Assembly: GCA_020740775.1 (NCBI GenBank)
Contig: JAHEWK010000010.1
Location: 992,001-1,056,000 of the forward strand
From: Ilyonectria destructans
Lineage: Eukaryota; Ascomycota; Sordariomycetes; Hypocreales; Nectriaceae
Direction of reading: 5' to 3'
DNA length: 64,000 nt
Positions 35,114-44,223 of this stretch are shown one piece after another (the first letter of the stretch is position 1; each line of letters starts with the position of its first letter). Both the position numbers and the translations under genes were made by a program. The notes beneath the pieces were generated by a model that searched no databases, was not told the DNA's origin, and saw nothing but the letters and a program-made list of their open reading frames with translations.

Positions 35114-35751
35114 GGGGCTCTCTTCAGTTACGACTCTTCGGTGTTATCATTCAGCAATAAAAGCGGGATATTGGGGATGGGTTGGGGGACAGTTTTGACT
35201 AAGGGGACTACGTTTGGTGGGCTAAAATGTGAAGGTAGGGGATCTTTGGACACGACGTCTGTTTAAGCAACACGCTCCAGATTGTATTGGCGGTAAATGA
35301 TTTTGGTTGATTTTGGTTGATTTTTAAAATTCACACTCCTTTCCCATCAGGATCTATCCCATTTCTACTTCGATGACATCCATGTCTATCTTCCCGAGGT
35401 CATTTTAGTCGTCCAATGATGGGGCGGGGCACATCATCTTTTCTTGCAATGGCCCCTGGTGCCGCGTGGTTCCTCCTCCATCATCCCTGTCGTTCACCAG
35501 ACCTGGTTTGTGACTGCAAATCGTGGTTTCTCCGGATCTCATGCATTGTGGCGTTCAAGGGGTCTTTTATCGTGGTGCCAGCATATTCCCTTGCGGATGG
35601 TGGGTTCGGAGTATCGACTCCACGTGAGGGAAATGGAGTCATGAGCTGTGACGAACCATCATAAACATGTTCAAGGGTCATTATAAGTCGTATATCGATA
35701 ACCCTCGAGTCTATAGATGGGCGCGGCGCTATGGATTAGGGCGGGAGCGGC
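35114..35751. other. Convergent 3' spacer, EGT1 / eIF2B alpha
   Basis: A 638-bp tail-to-tail spacer with T-rich sequence near 35310-35330 (two copies of TGATTTTGGT) and a polyadenylation hexamer after EGT1. No gene was recognised. Confidence 0.6.
35156..35161 (+). terminator. Polyadenylation signal of EGT1
   Basis: AATAAA, 42 bp after the EGT1 stop codon, at a sensible distance for a 3'-end positioning element. Fungal poly(A) signals are degenerate, so this is a likely rather than a proven site. Confidence 0.4.
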
Positions 35752-36938
35752 TCAACCGTTCAGACTACCGTAGATGTCGAGGAGCTGTTCGAAGACATAG
35801 CCTGGTAACTTGATACCGTTCTCAGTGATGAGTTTAGAGATGTAATCGGGGGGCTGTGATTGGTTAGCAAGTTTGTTACAGAAAGTAGGGCTAGGGTGCC
35901 ATACAGTAAAGTCAACGGCGTCGAGAGGCTGCTTGCTCTTGGAATCAACGGAGAAGTCGAGAATGTCTTGCTTGAAACCAATGTCTCGCTGGTCCATGAC
36001 AAACTTGCGGGCGAACTTGTGGGTTTCGACAGCAACGTAGAATGGCACGTGGGCCTCGGAGGCCAGCTTTGCGATCTGCAGGGTGCCCATGCGGGAGATG
36101 ATGCCGCCGTTGGAGGTGACGGCCTCGGCACCAACAATGACCATGTTGACCTGGCGCAGGAGGCCCATGACGTAGGCAACGGAGGCCTCGGCGATCTCAG
36201 CGACGGGAATACCCTTGTCGCGGAGCTCACGGACAACACGGTCGCTCTCCTCGACACGGGTCTCCTCGCGGACGTAGATGACCTTGAACTTTGCGGCGCC
36301 AATGTTCTGCACGGCGCGCTCGAGGATGCCGATGACGGAGCGGGAGGCGCCATGGGTCAGGATGCACTGGCCCTCCTGGATGAAGCGCCAGCCAGCGTCT
36401 GCGATGCCATGACGGGCGGCGTTGGCGCGGGCGGCAAACAGGCGGCCGTTGGCAAGGAGGTGCTGGCGGACGGCGTCGAAGCTGCCGTCCTGCTGGCGGA
36501 GCGAGGAGACGAGGTACTGGAGGAAGAGGTCGGTGCCGGCGGAGAGGGGCACGGGGTTCGCGACGGAGGCCTTGAGGCGGTCAGACTGCGCCTTGACAGT
36601 GTCGAGGGTCTCGAAGACGGTGGTGGAGGGCGTGGAGCCGAGGAGGGCGATGAGGGATTCGATAGCAGCGACGGGCTTTGTGAGGTGGGGGTCATCGGCG
36701 AGGAGGCTACGGTATGTGGCGACGATGCTGGGACAGATGTTAGACAAAGCTGGAGGCATGGCTACAAGTAGGAGAGAACGGACTCAAAGTCGGAGGTGGT
36801 GGGCTGAGAAGACGAGGGCGGTTGCTGTTCAGCCGCAGGAGCAGCAGCAGCAGCTACAAGAAGCCATGTCAGTTGGTTGCTGGCACGCAGGCGAGGAATT
36901 GAGGAGGGGAGCTAACGCGTTGGGGAGACGGTGGCCAT
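35752..36938 (-). CDS. GCN3: Translation initiation factor eIF2B subunit alpha (Gcn3)
   Basis: Four exons on the minus strand: 36938-36917, 36853-36784, 36727-35905 and 35853-35752; 338 aa. The core (IVATYRSLLADDPHLTKPVAAIESL ... THGASRSVIGILERA ... IYVREETRVEESDRVVRELRDKGIPV ... VGAEAVTSNGGIISRMGT) is eIF2B alpha. It is the regulatory subunit of the eIF2 guanine-nucleotide exchange factor, which senses phosphorylated eIF2 and drives general amino-acid control. Introns are 36916-36854 (GTTAGC...TGTAG), 36783-36728 (GTCCGT...CCCAG) and 35904-35854 (GTATGG...CACAG). The last is 51 nt and stop-free, so it hides in the open frame; removing it gives the expected AVDFT-PPDYIS. The ATG at 36759 opens the longest frame but is intronic: the spliced N-terminus reads MATVSPTPAAAAPAAEQQPP, and the junction gives DFDIVATYR as in relatives. 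Intron boundaries are inferred. Confidence 0.9.
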
Positions 36939-37065
36939 GGCTGGTCGCGGGGAGGGGTGCAGATCCCGAACAAGGGCGGTTCTTAGGAAGAATGAGTGAG
37001 CTGTTGCGTGGTGATGATGATATTCCCAGGTTCGGTTTTGGTAGAGGGGAATTTTTTGACGTTGG

Positions 37066-37072
37066 TGAGTCA
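37066..37072. promoter_or_regulatory. Gcn4/CPC-1 binding site (TGAGTCA = TGACTCA) upstream of eIF2B alpha
   Basis: A perfect 7-bp AP-1/Gcn4-type core, 128 bp upstream of the eIF2B alpha start codon. In ascomycetes this is the target of Gcn4/CPC-1, the bZIP activator of general amino-acid control. Binding is inferred from sequence and position. Confidence 0.45.
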
Positions 37073-37237
37073 GTACCTCGTCGACTGCACCTCTTTGGCG
37101 GGGTCACGCCGTGTTGGCGGTCGGCTGGAAGCGGGGCCGAAACAGAGAAGGGCGGGGGAGCTTCTTTACTAACGTTCCAGGGGGGGTTAGCGCTAGAATG
37201 AAGTACAAGCTCCTGAAAGCATAGGTAGGGATTGTCT

Positions 37238-38092
37238 CTATAATAAGAAGAATTGGCTCTGAAGTCCTTTAACTCTTCCGGTCCCGTCCAGTAGTAAGCC
37301 GGTAGATTTAACGTCGTAATCCACATTAAATAATAGGCATTCGTTACTCTGCATGTTAAAAGGTTTCCAGCGTTTTCTTCTTAATGGCATCGTGTAATCA
37401 TGCTCCAGCAGCGGCGGATCACACATCGTCCGAGCCTCACAAAGACTCAGTCGGAGCCCTGGATGTGTCGGTTCCAGAGCAACAACCGCTTCGTAGATGA
37501 TCATTGCATCGCCGAACCTTCGTTCTCCTTTCCTTTGTTGGCCATTCCTGCGTAGAACCTGCGCTTCAGGGCCAATAGCTGGCTGGCCGTTTGTAGGATC
37601 TAGTCTGGAAGTTCTGTTGCCTATGTAAGTTGCAATGTTCTATGTAGCCAGCGAGTTAACCTACAAAGCCCTATCACCTATACAAGAGCCTATCAGGGAC
37701 CGATTCCATATTTGCATCAGGCGCTGGGGGTCCCTGTGTAGAGCAAATCCGGACGCTTCCCGCGCATCATCTTCAGAAGATGAGACCGCCCTCAATATCA
37801 GGGTTACCGTGAGAGGCGCGAGCTTATTCTTCGCCTTAATATGGTCAACCCAGATAGAGCAACGTCCGTTGATGCGATTCTCTTTGATGTACAGCGAAGG
37901 CGAGTCAACTTCATAGCTATTCTACTGGCCTTGATTAGGACAGGACAGACCAACTCCCCTCTTCCAAGACGCTTTGAGGGTGACATATTTGCTGGGGTTC
38001 AGCTATATCTGGATCGATTCATTTTTTATCATCTAGGGCTCGACTGTAGACAGGTCACATTAAAGCCAGAAAATGCACAACGTATACGATAA
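37238..38092. pseudogene. Possible degenerate coding relic (low confidence)
   Basis: Short frames of protein-like composition occur on both strands without a complete gene: minus 37504-37238 (contains VVALEPTHPGLRLSLCEART) and plus 37841-38092 (contains VNFIAILLALIRTGQ and FAGVQLYLDRFIFYHLGL). The sequence is AT-richer than its neighbours, as expected for decayed or RIP-mutated DNA. I recognise no family. It could equally be chance frames in non-coding DNA. Confidence 0.2.
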
Positions 38093-38451
38093 CAGCACCC
38101 TTAACTGATCATACATTCATTCAACGCAAACACCAAGCTTACTTGAATCATGTCGAATCGTGGCGACTTCGTTTACTAGCCTCGAGTCAAGCCACCCTTC
38201 GATGCGGCCTACCCTGGAGTTGGACCCCCTGCTTGCCCCGCCTTCCATCTGTCCCTTCTGCCTGCCCCTCCACCACGCCGGCGAATGCCCCGCCGCTCGA
38301 CATTCCAATCCAAGATACCTTCATCAACATCACCAGCGCTGTTACCGTACATCTGCATCTTCTCTCCTCATAACCCCCATTCGCCTGGCATTTCCTCTCC
38401 CCAAACCTCACCAGATCTACCCTCTCCTCCCAATCCCAATCCACCCTCCCA

Positions 38452-39231
38452 ATGGAGCTCCTCGACCCCGCCACCGGCAACGCCCTCCCCAACGACGCCA
38501 TCCAGCGCATCCTCTTCGTCGCCAACGCCGTCCACGTCTACAACATCCCGCCGCTGACCTCTACCAAGGGCCACAACGCCGCCGGCTGGACCGCAGACCC
38601 AAAGCGCCACATCTTCACCGCCCGCCTGCGCATCGTCGAGACCGCCTACGAGTCCCCCGACGCCGCCAGCAAGCTCAAGGTCGACGCCATCCTCGAGGAT
38701 TCCTCCACCGGTCAGCTGTTCGCCGCTGCGCCCTATACCGCCCCCGCCGTCGTCGAGCCGGTTCTGGACAGCAGCCGCTTCTTCGCCCTGACGGTGCGGG
38801 ATCCCCAGGGCCGTCGTGCCATCCTGGGAATCGGCTTCGAGGAGCGCAGCGAGGCCTTTGACCTGTCCATTGCCCTGCAGGAAGCCCGCAAGGCCCTCGG
38901 CTGGGAGGGCGAGCAGAGCAAGCCGGCCGCCGCCAAGGAGCAGGAGGAGAAGCGCGACTACAGCCTCAAGGAGGGCGAGACCATCACCGTTAGCTTCGGC
39001 GGCTCCAAGTTCGGCCGGCGTAAGGCCCAGGCCGGGTCGTCAAGCTCCGGCTCCGGCTCTGGCTCCGGCGCCGCCAACCTTCAGTCCTTTGCGCTGCCTC
39101 CACCACCCCCGGGGCCCTCCGGCGGCGGCTTCTCGTTGCCGCCCCCGCCGAGCGCCCAGAGTGTCAAGAAGCAGCAGCAGTCGGCCAAGGATCTCGGCTT
39201 CGACGATGGTCAGTTTGGAGAGTTTGCGTAG
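38452..39231 (+). CDS. NECAP-like adaptin-ear-binding coat-associated protein
   Basis: Single exon, 259 aa. The N-terminal 165 residues are the NECAP PHear (DUF1681) domain: QRILFVANAVHVYNIPPLTS, TKGHNAAGWTADPKRHIFTARLRIVE, the RFFALTVRDPQGRRAILGIGFEERSEAFDL block and QEARKALGWEGE. The rest is disordered and Ser-Gly/Pro-rich (a run of SG repeats, PPPPPGPSGGG), ending in DLGFDDGQFGEFA, whose acidic-aromatic peptide could serve as an adaptor-binding tail. NECAPs act in clathrin-mediated endocytosis through AP-2. The start ATG at 38452 places PATGNALPNDAIQRILF at the N-terminus as in relatives. The gene is convergent with the coiled-coil orphan 228 bp downstream. Confidence 0.93.
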   Translation: MELLDPATGNALPNDAIQRILFVANAVHVYNIPPLTSTKGHNAAGWTADPKRHIFTARLRIVETAYESPDAASKLKVDAILEDSSTGQLFAAAPYTAPAVVEPVLDSSRFFALTVRDPQGRRAILGIGFEERSEAFDLSIALQEARKALGWEGEQSKPAAAKEQEEKRDYSLKEGETITVSFGGSKFGRRKAQAGSSSSGSGSGSGAANLQSFALPPPPPGPSGGGFSLPPPPSAQSVKKQQQSAKDLGFDDGQFGEFA

Positions 39232-39459
39232 ATTGAGCAGTTGTAACGTCCATAAAGACGGACGCAGCGTACATATTCAAAAGATACCGGATCCCCCAAT
39301 GTCCGGATTCGGGGGTTGGCACGTTCATAATGAGATAATGATGTAATGATTTGATTTCTCCGGTTTTGATTCGGATTCTCACCTTACTCATACAGCTACG
39401 ACAATCATGATAATTCTGACAAACGCCAATGCCTCCCATATGCCCGCATTTGCCCCTAT

Positions 39460-40437
39460 TCATGTCTCCGGCCACGCAGTCTGGATGTACGGAAGACTGA
39501 GCCGCCTAGACCGGGTAGCTTTAAAACAGTCATTAAGCCACGCCGATTCGGAATCTGCGTCGTTCATTTCCACATCCACCTCGCCATTGCCACACTCGTA
39601 GCTGATATCGCTGAACTCGGGGTCGGGCAGCAATTCATCGCTCTCTTCGACCACCGTGTCCAACGACCTGCCAGCAGCCTTAGGCTCCTTCTGGCACGGT
39701 GGAGGGTCCAATGGATACAGAACATCATCGCCAAAGTAGGCTTGTGGAACAAACGCTGGTGATGTAGCATCCAGTGGCGTTGTGGGCGTAGACAAGTCAT
39801 AAGACGACATGGTAGTGTACACTGAAGGCGATTCTGGTATCGTTATATCCATGAAGCTTGATCCCTGGTAACTAGACAAGATCCAAGTTTCACGGCTCTG
39901 GATCTCCACGTGCAGCTCACCAAGTCGAGTATAGACGGTCTTTTGTTGTTCGGCAGCTTCGATGATCTTTGATCGTAAGAAGCGGAGGTGCTTTCGCAAC
40001 CTGCGTCGCTCTTTGCCCGCCTCAAGATGCTGATGCCGAGCCTCCGCCAGGGAGTATTTTCTAATGAGGTCTGCTGCCCTGGATGTCTGTAATTGGAGAG
40101 AGCTGGCGAGGTACGCCCGTTCTGCGTACATGCTCTCGTAAGGACGGGGCGAGAAGACAAGGTTGGCACTGGAAGAATGATCCTGCGTCGTGTCGGCTTG
40201 TCGGCCGCGGGCGGGACCTGATGAGCGCCGTTCATTCCGGCCCTTCCCCGAGGGGCCGGATGGGGTTGAGCTAGCTGACGATTGTGTAGCTTCGGACATA
40301 GCTTCAGATGATTCTGAGGGAGGAGCACCGAACATCGTGGAATATACGACATTCTTTTGATCCGGGGGTGGCGTAATCCTTGCGTCCATAGGTAGGAGCT
40401 GGACGGCGTGCTGGACTGTTGGGAAGATGAATTCCAT
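39460..40437 (-). CDS. Uncharacterised coiled-coil protein, 325 aa
   Basis: Single exon from the ATG at 40437 (MEFIFPTVQHAVQLLPMDARI). A disordered Ser/Arg-rich region (residues 45-100) is followed by a helical, probably coiled-coil segment (about residues 107-185: YAERAYLASSLQLQTSRAAD, then RRRLRKHLRFLRSKIIEAAE and KTVYTRLGELHVEIQSRETW). The C-terminal half is Pro/Ser/Thr-rich and acidic, with DTVVEESDELLPDPEFSDIS. The basic RKHLRFLRSKI stretch resembles fungal bZIP-like or IATP-like helices but has no clear bZIP signature. The frame stays open to 40887; the extra upstream codons look non-coding, and a TTTACAG just before the ATG could end a leader intron. Function unknown. The radical SAM gene lies 512 bp upstream on the same strand. 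Confidence 0.7.
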   Translation of the reverse strand: MEFIFPTVQHAVQLLPMDARITPPPDQKNVVYSTMFGAPPSESSEAMSEATQSSASSTPSGPSGKGRNERRSSGPARGRQADTTQDHSSSANLVFSPRPYESMYAERAYLASSLQLQTSRAADLIRKYSLAEARHQHLEAGKERRRLRKHLRFLRSKIIEAAEQQKTVYTRLGELHVEIQSRETWILSSYQGSSFMDITIPESPSVYTTMSSYDLSTPTTPLDATSPAFVPQAYFGDDVLYPLDPPPCQKEPKAAGRSLDTVVEESDELLPDPEFSDISYECGNGEVDVEMNDADSESAWLNDCFKATRSRRLSLPYIQTAWPET

Positions 40438-40949
40438 GTTGGTCTGTAAAGTCTTGTGTCTTTGACTTGAGGATGGCCTGACAGATGAAATGATTCCGTC
40501 CTCGATAGATATCCATCGACGCGGGTACCATGTTTCACTACTGATAAGGACCATCACAGCAATTCCTATACTGCGACTGCAGCTAAGAGCTTTGTTCTCT
40601 AAACGAACCCCCACAAAGGCCATCACCGACTTCCGACAGGATAGCCTGACCATTTGCCACCCGCTCCATGCCAGAGCACCACCAACAGGTTGTTCCTGAC
40701 GCAGGATGTGATCCGTGCTTGGTTGCCACAGGCAGGTTTGAATAGGGGACGTGTAGCACTTTGTATTGTTCAGTTGCGCGCCCAGCATGCAGAGAAATGG
40801 TCCAGAACCCATAACACCGTGGTCACCGGGGTGCTTCGAAGTGACTGAATGAAGTGTGGCACCGGTGGCGTTGGAAAGCGCCAACACAGGTTAAGACCTT
40901 CATGGTAAGGTTTAACTCCGATGCTCAAAGACAGATCGTAACCGGTTCC
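40438..40949. other. Spacer between coiled-coil orphan and radical SAM gene
   Basis: A 512-bp tandem-gene spacer on the minus strand that must hold the 3' end of the radical SAM gene and the orphan's promoter. It stays open in one frame as an extension of the orphan, but the reading has no family resemblance. Confidence 0.5.
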
Positions 40950-42212
40950 TCAGATGGCAAACCCATCGTGTTTGGGTGGGTCATTGAAGCGCCAGAGCCC
41001 AGCATCGGTGGCAGCTTTTCGGATCGACGAGACCTCGTTGTCGGTGACGGGGCGATTGAGATCAGCATACCGTACTTCGTCTCTCTGGCCGTCTTTGGCC
41101 TTGCCTCGCTTCGTCTTGCCGACATGAGCGTCAGGGTGGTACTGCTCCATGATGTTGACAAAACAATCGGTCGAGACCTCGTTGGCGAGGAACTTCATTA
41201 TCTCGGCCCCTTCTGCTTCCTTGCCAGGCATCACCAGATGTCTCACCAACAGCCCTTTCTTAGCAATGCCATCGCCCGTAAAGCACAGGTCGCCCACTTG
41301 CGCGTGCATGGCTTTGATGCTCTCCCTGGCAGTAGTAGCGTAGTCGTCGGCTTTGAGGAGCCTCTTGGACGTGCTAGTCTCCCACACCTTGAAATCAGCC
41401 AGGTAAATGTCCACCAACCCATCCATCAGTTGCAACGATGCGGGGGAGTCAAAGCTGGACGTATTGTAGATGATGGGCACCTTTAGTCCGTTATCCCTCG
41501 CATGCAGGATGCTCAAAGCCACCTGTGGGACCACATGCTCTGGAGTGACAATGTTGATGTTGTGGACGCCGCCTACGTCCTGCAACTTGACATACCAATC
41601 ACCCAGCTCGTCCGGAGCCAAATCCATGCCGTTGCGTTGATGAGAAATGTCAAAGTTCTGGCAAAAGACACACCGCAAGTTACAACCACTCATGAATACA
41701 GCGCCACTGCCGTTATGTCCCTGAATGCAAGGCTCTGGTAGCCCGAGTCAGTCGATGCTCTGCCTTGGCCAATACTCCCTCGCAAAGGGACAAAGAGCAA
41801 CAGACGGACCTTCGCCAAAGTGGGGAGCGATCACATTGACTTTAGTTTTCTCTCCAATGAGGCACATGCCGGTGGTCTCATAACGGTTGACACCACATTC
41901 TCGCGGGCACAGATTACAATTGCGTAGGTGCGAGTAGGCCAACGAGCGCTTCTTGGCGGCATCTCGGGAACTCAGCGTCATGTACCGAGGGAGATAATCA
42001 TCGAGGAGGAAGGGAGGTGCCAGATGCAAGGATCGACGAAATCCAAGGGCAACCCCCAACATGGGCAGTTTGCCGCCTAGATTGCATCGCTTCGAGAGCA
42101 ACATCATCTGGCCCAAGGTCGTGACAATTGCAGTCGCTGTGATTGGTGTTGAGTCAAAGCCGACGAGTCGTTGCATTATGACGGCATATCTATACCTGTC
42201 CCGCCCCCACAC
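40950..42212 (-). CDS. PflX-type radical SAM Fe-S protein
   Basis: Two exons on the minus strand, 42212-41810 and 41734-40950; up to 395 aa. The intron (41809-41735, GTCCGT...CCAG) joins HFGE to EPCIQGHNGSGAVFMSG. The core radical SAM motif C-x3-C-x2-C is SGCNLRCVFCQN. An upstream Cys set (CNLCPRECGVNRYETTGMC) is typical of the PflX/COG1313 family, relatives of pyruvate formate-lyase activase. Later blocks are NIVTPEHVVPQ and PIIYNTSSFDS, then DIYLADFKVW, a TARESIKAMHAQVGDL stretch, and RHLVMPG. The N-terminus before LPPF-type sequence (SLHLAPPFLLDDYLPRYM) is basic and could be a mitochondrial presequence; the ATGs at 42176 and 42062 are alternative starts. Substrate unknown; no glycyl-radical enzyme is in the window. 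The family is mainly prokaryotic, so ancient transfer is plausible but unproven. Confidence 0.88.
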
Positions 42213-42756
42213 AGTACAATATGGGACTAATCAACTGCCTAAGGTAAGCAATAGCAGCAGAGCTTCAACTAAAAAAAATATTTAATATTATATACTAAAG
42301 TATATATAAGACTAATAGTAAACCCTCACTTTTAGAAGTCAGACCTCAACGTTAGTTGTTAGCTAAGTACCAAATAATAAAGGTCTAAGGGGCTTTTCAG
42401 GTATTGAAAGACACTACCCATGTACTATATTACACTGTACAGCCAGTACCTCTACCTTACGAAGTTGTCAAATTTCTTGCGCCAGCCTTCGTACGCAGAT
42501 CAGGTTTCCACAAGCAAAGACGAAATTCATTGAATCTACCAAGGAAAATCATAGAAACCGAAGCTAACTTTAACTCAAATACCGCATGGTTTACAAAGAT
42601 AGACGTGGTCATTGTGTCATCACACTCCCATCTCCCATCACAGACAACCCCCTATCGCCAGTTAGTCGAGGCTCAACACCAAGCAACTTCACCAGCGATG
42701 ACGGTCTACCTTTCCTCAGGGTACCAATAGAAACACCAATCTAAGCCTCACCGATC
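42213..42756. other. AT-rich spacer
   Basis: A 544-bp spacer between the radical SAM gene and the 488-aa orphan. It holds a sharply AT-rich block at about 42268-42330 (A-run then TATTTAATATTATATAC-like sequence), unlike the surrounding DNA. No gene was seen. Confidence 0.6.
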
Positions 42757-44223
42757 TCATTCCTGATCCTCCTCCTCCTCCATTGCCAACGCCAACTGGG
42801 AGTGATACTTGCTTGGGAGCGCTTTCTTAAGCGCCTCCATCTTGGCCTCGTACGCCGCAATGCGTCTCAACAAAGTCTGTTGTCCCTTTTCATCTCCCTT
42901 GGACAAAGTTGCTTCTTGAGAGCCCTCTTCGCCTGCTTTACCGCGGCGGTCTTCATTGTGGAAGGCCATGGTAGCCTGCAGCTTCATATTCTCCCTCACT
43001 AGCCTCTGATTCTCCAGTTCCAACTCCTTCGCACGTTTGAGCCGCTCCTTGAACTTGCGCTCCCAATCAGACACTCGCTTTGGCCAAGTTGGCGTCGCGA
43101 TGGACACGACAGTTGGATGCTGCTCTATGTGTCGCGTGGCTGCGACGCCGGGATGCTGCTCGATGGCCGGCATCACGAAAATGGGCGACGCATGGCCTTT
43201 GCCTGCAACGCGATAGAAGCGTGTGAGTAGGTCAATGGGAACAATTCCACGAGCATACCATTTCCCTCCGCGTTTCTCGTGCCACACGCGCTCACCACTC
43301 ACCCCGGCATTCTTCCAGAGCTTCTCCTTTTGATCGACTTGCGCTTCGGCCCGGTCGAGCTGGCGGTGCAGATAGGACGTAACGTCGTCTCCAGCGTTGA
43401 CAAGGACATAACGATCCTGGGGGTAGGCGATCTGTCGGCCCTGGGAGACGCCGTCTGGTGCGGCACGGCGGGTGGCCTGCAGGGGCACCATGGCCTCGCC
43501 TTCGACGACATCGAGGGCGTTGGCGTAGTTGATCTCGAGCTCGTGCATGCGGCCGACGAGGTGTTGGGAGTGCAGTAGCCACTGGCCAAGGAGTGAGTTG
43601 CGGGCGCTGGTGAGCTCGACAGTATCATGCTCCATGTTTGTAGGGAGAATGGAAATGAGGCCGCCAGTGGAGCTGTACTCGTGATCGAGAATCTCAAGGC
43701 ACTCATTGGCATGCATTACCAAGTTGTGGTGCGTCCCGTACGGTCGCTGGGTGTCGCCTTTCTGAGACCCAATGTCAGGATCTGCCACTTCAGTTAGAGG
43801 ACAGTGGTGTTGTAGTCCTTTGTCCTCTGAATCATTTTCAATACAATTGGAAATGGAATGAAGTGGAACATGATGCGACTCATCCCCATTCTTGTAGGGT
43901 ATTTGAAGATTATCAAGCCAATCGAACGCCTCGTTCTCCCGGAAGCCCCAGCCCTCATCTCCATAGCGGCCAATCTTTGCTACGGCCGCAGAGGTGGTCG
44001 AAAGCGAGAGCTTCAGGATGAGGTTTGTAAGCGATTGGGCGTGCTGCTTCAGGGCGAGGAGAGTAGCTGGTCGCCCAGAGGAGAGGTACGAGCAGTTCAT
44101 GTGCTGCATAACGTTGAGTTCGCCGGCACTCCAAGATTCATGGGTCCCACGGGAGGTGTAGGCGGTTGCATAGTGGTTTCCGCAGATGCTGATTCTCTGG
44201 GGAGTTTCTAAAGGCTGCTCCAT
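42757..44223 (-). CDS. Uncharacterised protein with C-terminal coiled coil, 488 aa
   Basis: Single exon from the ATG at 44223. The N-terminal region has several His/Cys residues (ICGNHYATAY, MQHMNCSYLSSGRPATLLAL) and a helical part (QHAQSLTNLILKLSLSTTSA). The centre contains NLVMHANECLEILDHEYSST and a conserved-looking block from RQIAYPQDRYVLVNAGDDV to RGGKWYARGIVPIDLLTRFY. The C-terminal 110 residues are strongly charged and helical (WERKFKERLKRAKELELENQ), ending in LALAMEEEEDQE: a likely coiled coil, leucine-zipper-like but without a DNA-binding basic signature that I recognise. No signal peptide or membrane segment. Codon use looks coding across the frame, and several antisense shadows exist. 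Function unknown. Confidence 0.75.
   Translation of the reverse strand: MEQPLETPQRISICGNHYATAYTSRGTHESWSAGELNVMQHMNCSYLSSGRPATLLALKQHAQSLTNLILKLSLSTTSAAVAKIGRYGDEGWGFRENEAFDWLDNLQIPYKNGDESHHVPLHSISNCIENDSEDKGLQHHCPLTEVADPDIGSQKGDTQRPYGTHHNLVMHANECLEILDHEYSSTGGLISILPTNMEHDTVELTSARNSLLGQWLLHSQHLVGRMHELEINYANALDVVEGEAMVPLQATRRAAPDGVSQGRQIAYPQDRYVLVNAGDDVTSYLHRQLDRAEAQVDQKEKLWKNAGVSGERVWHEKRGGKWYARGIVPIDLLTRFYRVAGKGHASPIFVMPAIEQHPGVAATRHIEQHPTVVSIATPTWPKRVSDWERKFKERLKRAKELELENQRLVRENMKLQATMAFHNEDRRGKAGEEGSQEATLSKGDEKGQQTLLRRIAAYEAKMEALKKALPSKYHSQLALAMEEEEDQE

Larger units (their letters stand above)
36939..38451. other. Divergent spacer eIF2B alpha / NECAP with possible gene relic
   Basis: A 1.5-kb region. 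The 150 bp next to eIF2B alpha look like its promoter and carry a TGAGTCA site (listed). From about 37190 to 38110 the sequence is AT-richer and contains short, protein-like but interrupted frames (listed as a possible relic). The last 150 bp before NECAP are C-rich leader (CCCAATCCCAATCC). Confidence 0.5.

Noticed and set aside
35860..36771. 303-codon plus-strand frame
   Set aside because: Antisense shadow of eIF2B alpha.
5289..39231. BBC1 and NECAP as an endocytosis gene cluster
   Set aside because: Both act in endocytosis, but they are about 30 kb apart with many unrelated genes between; coincidence is more likely.
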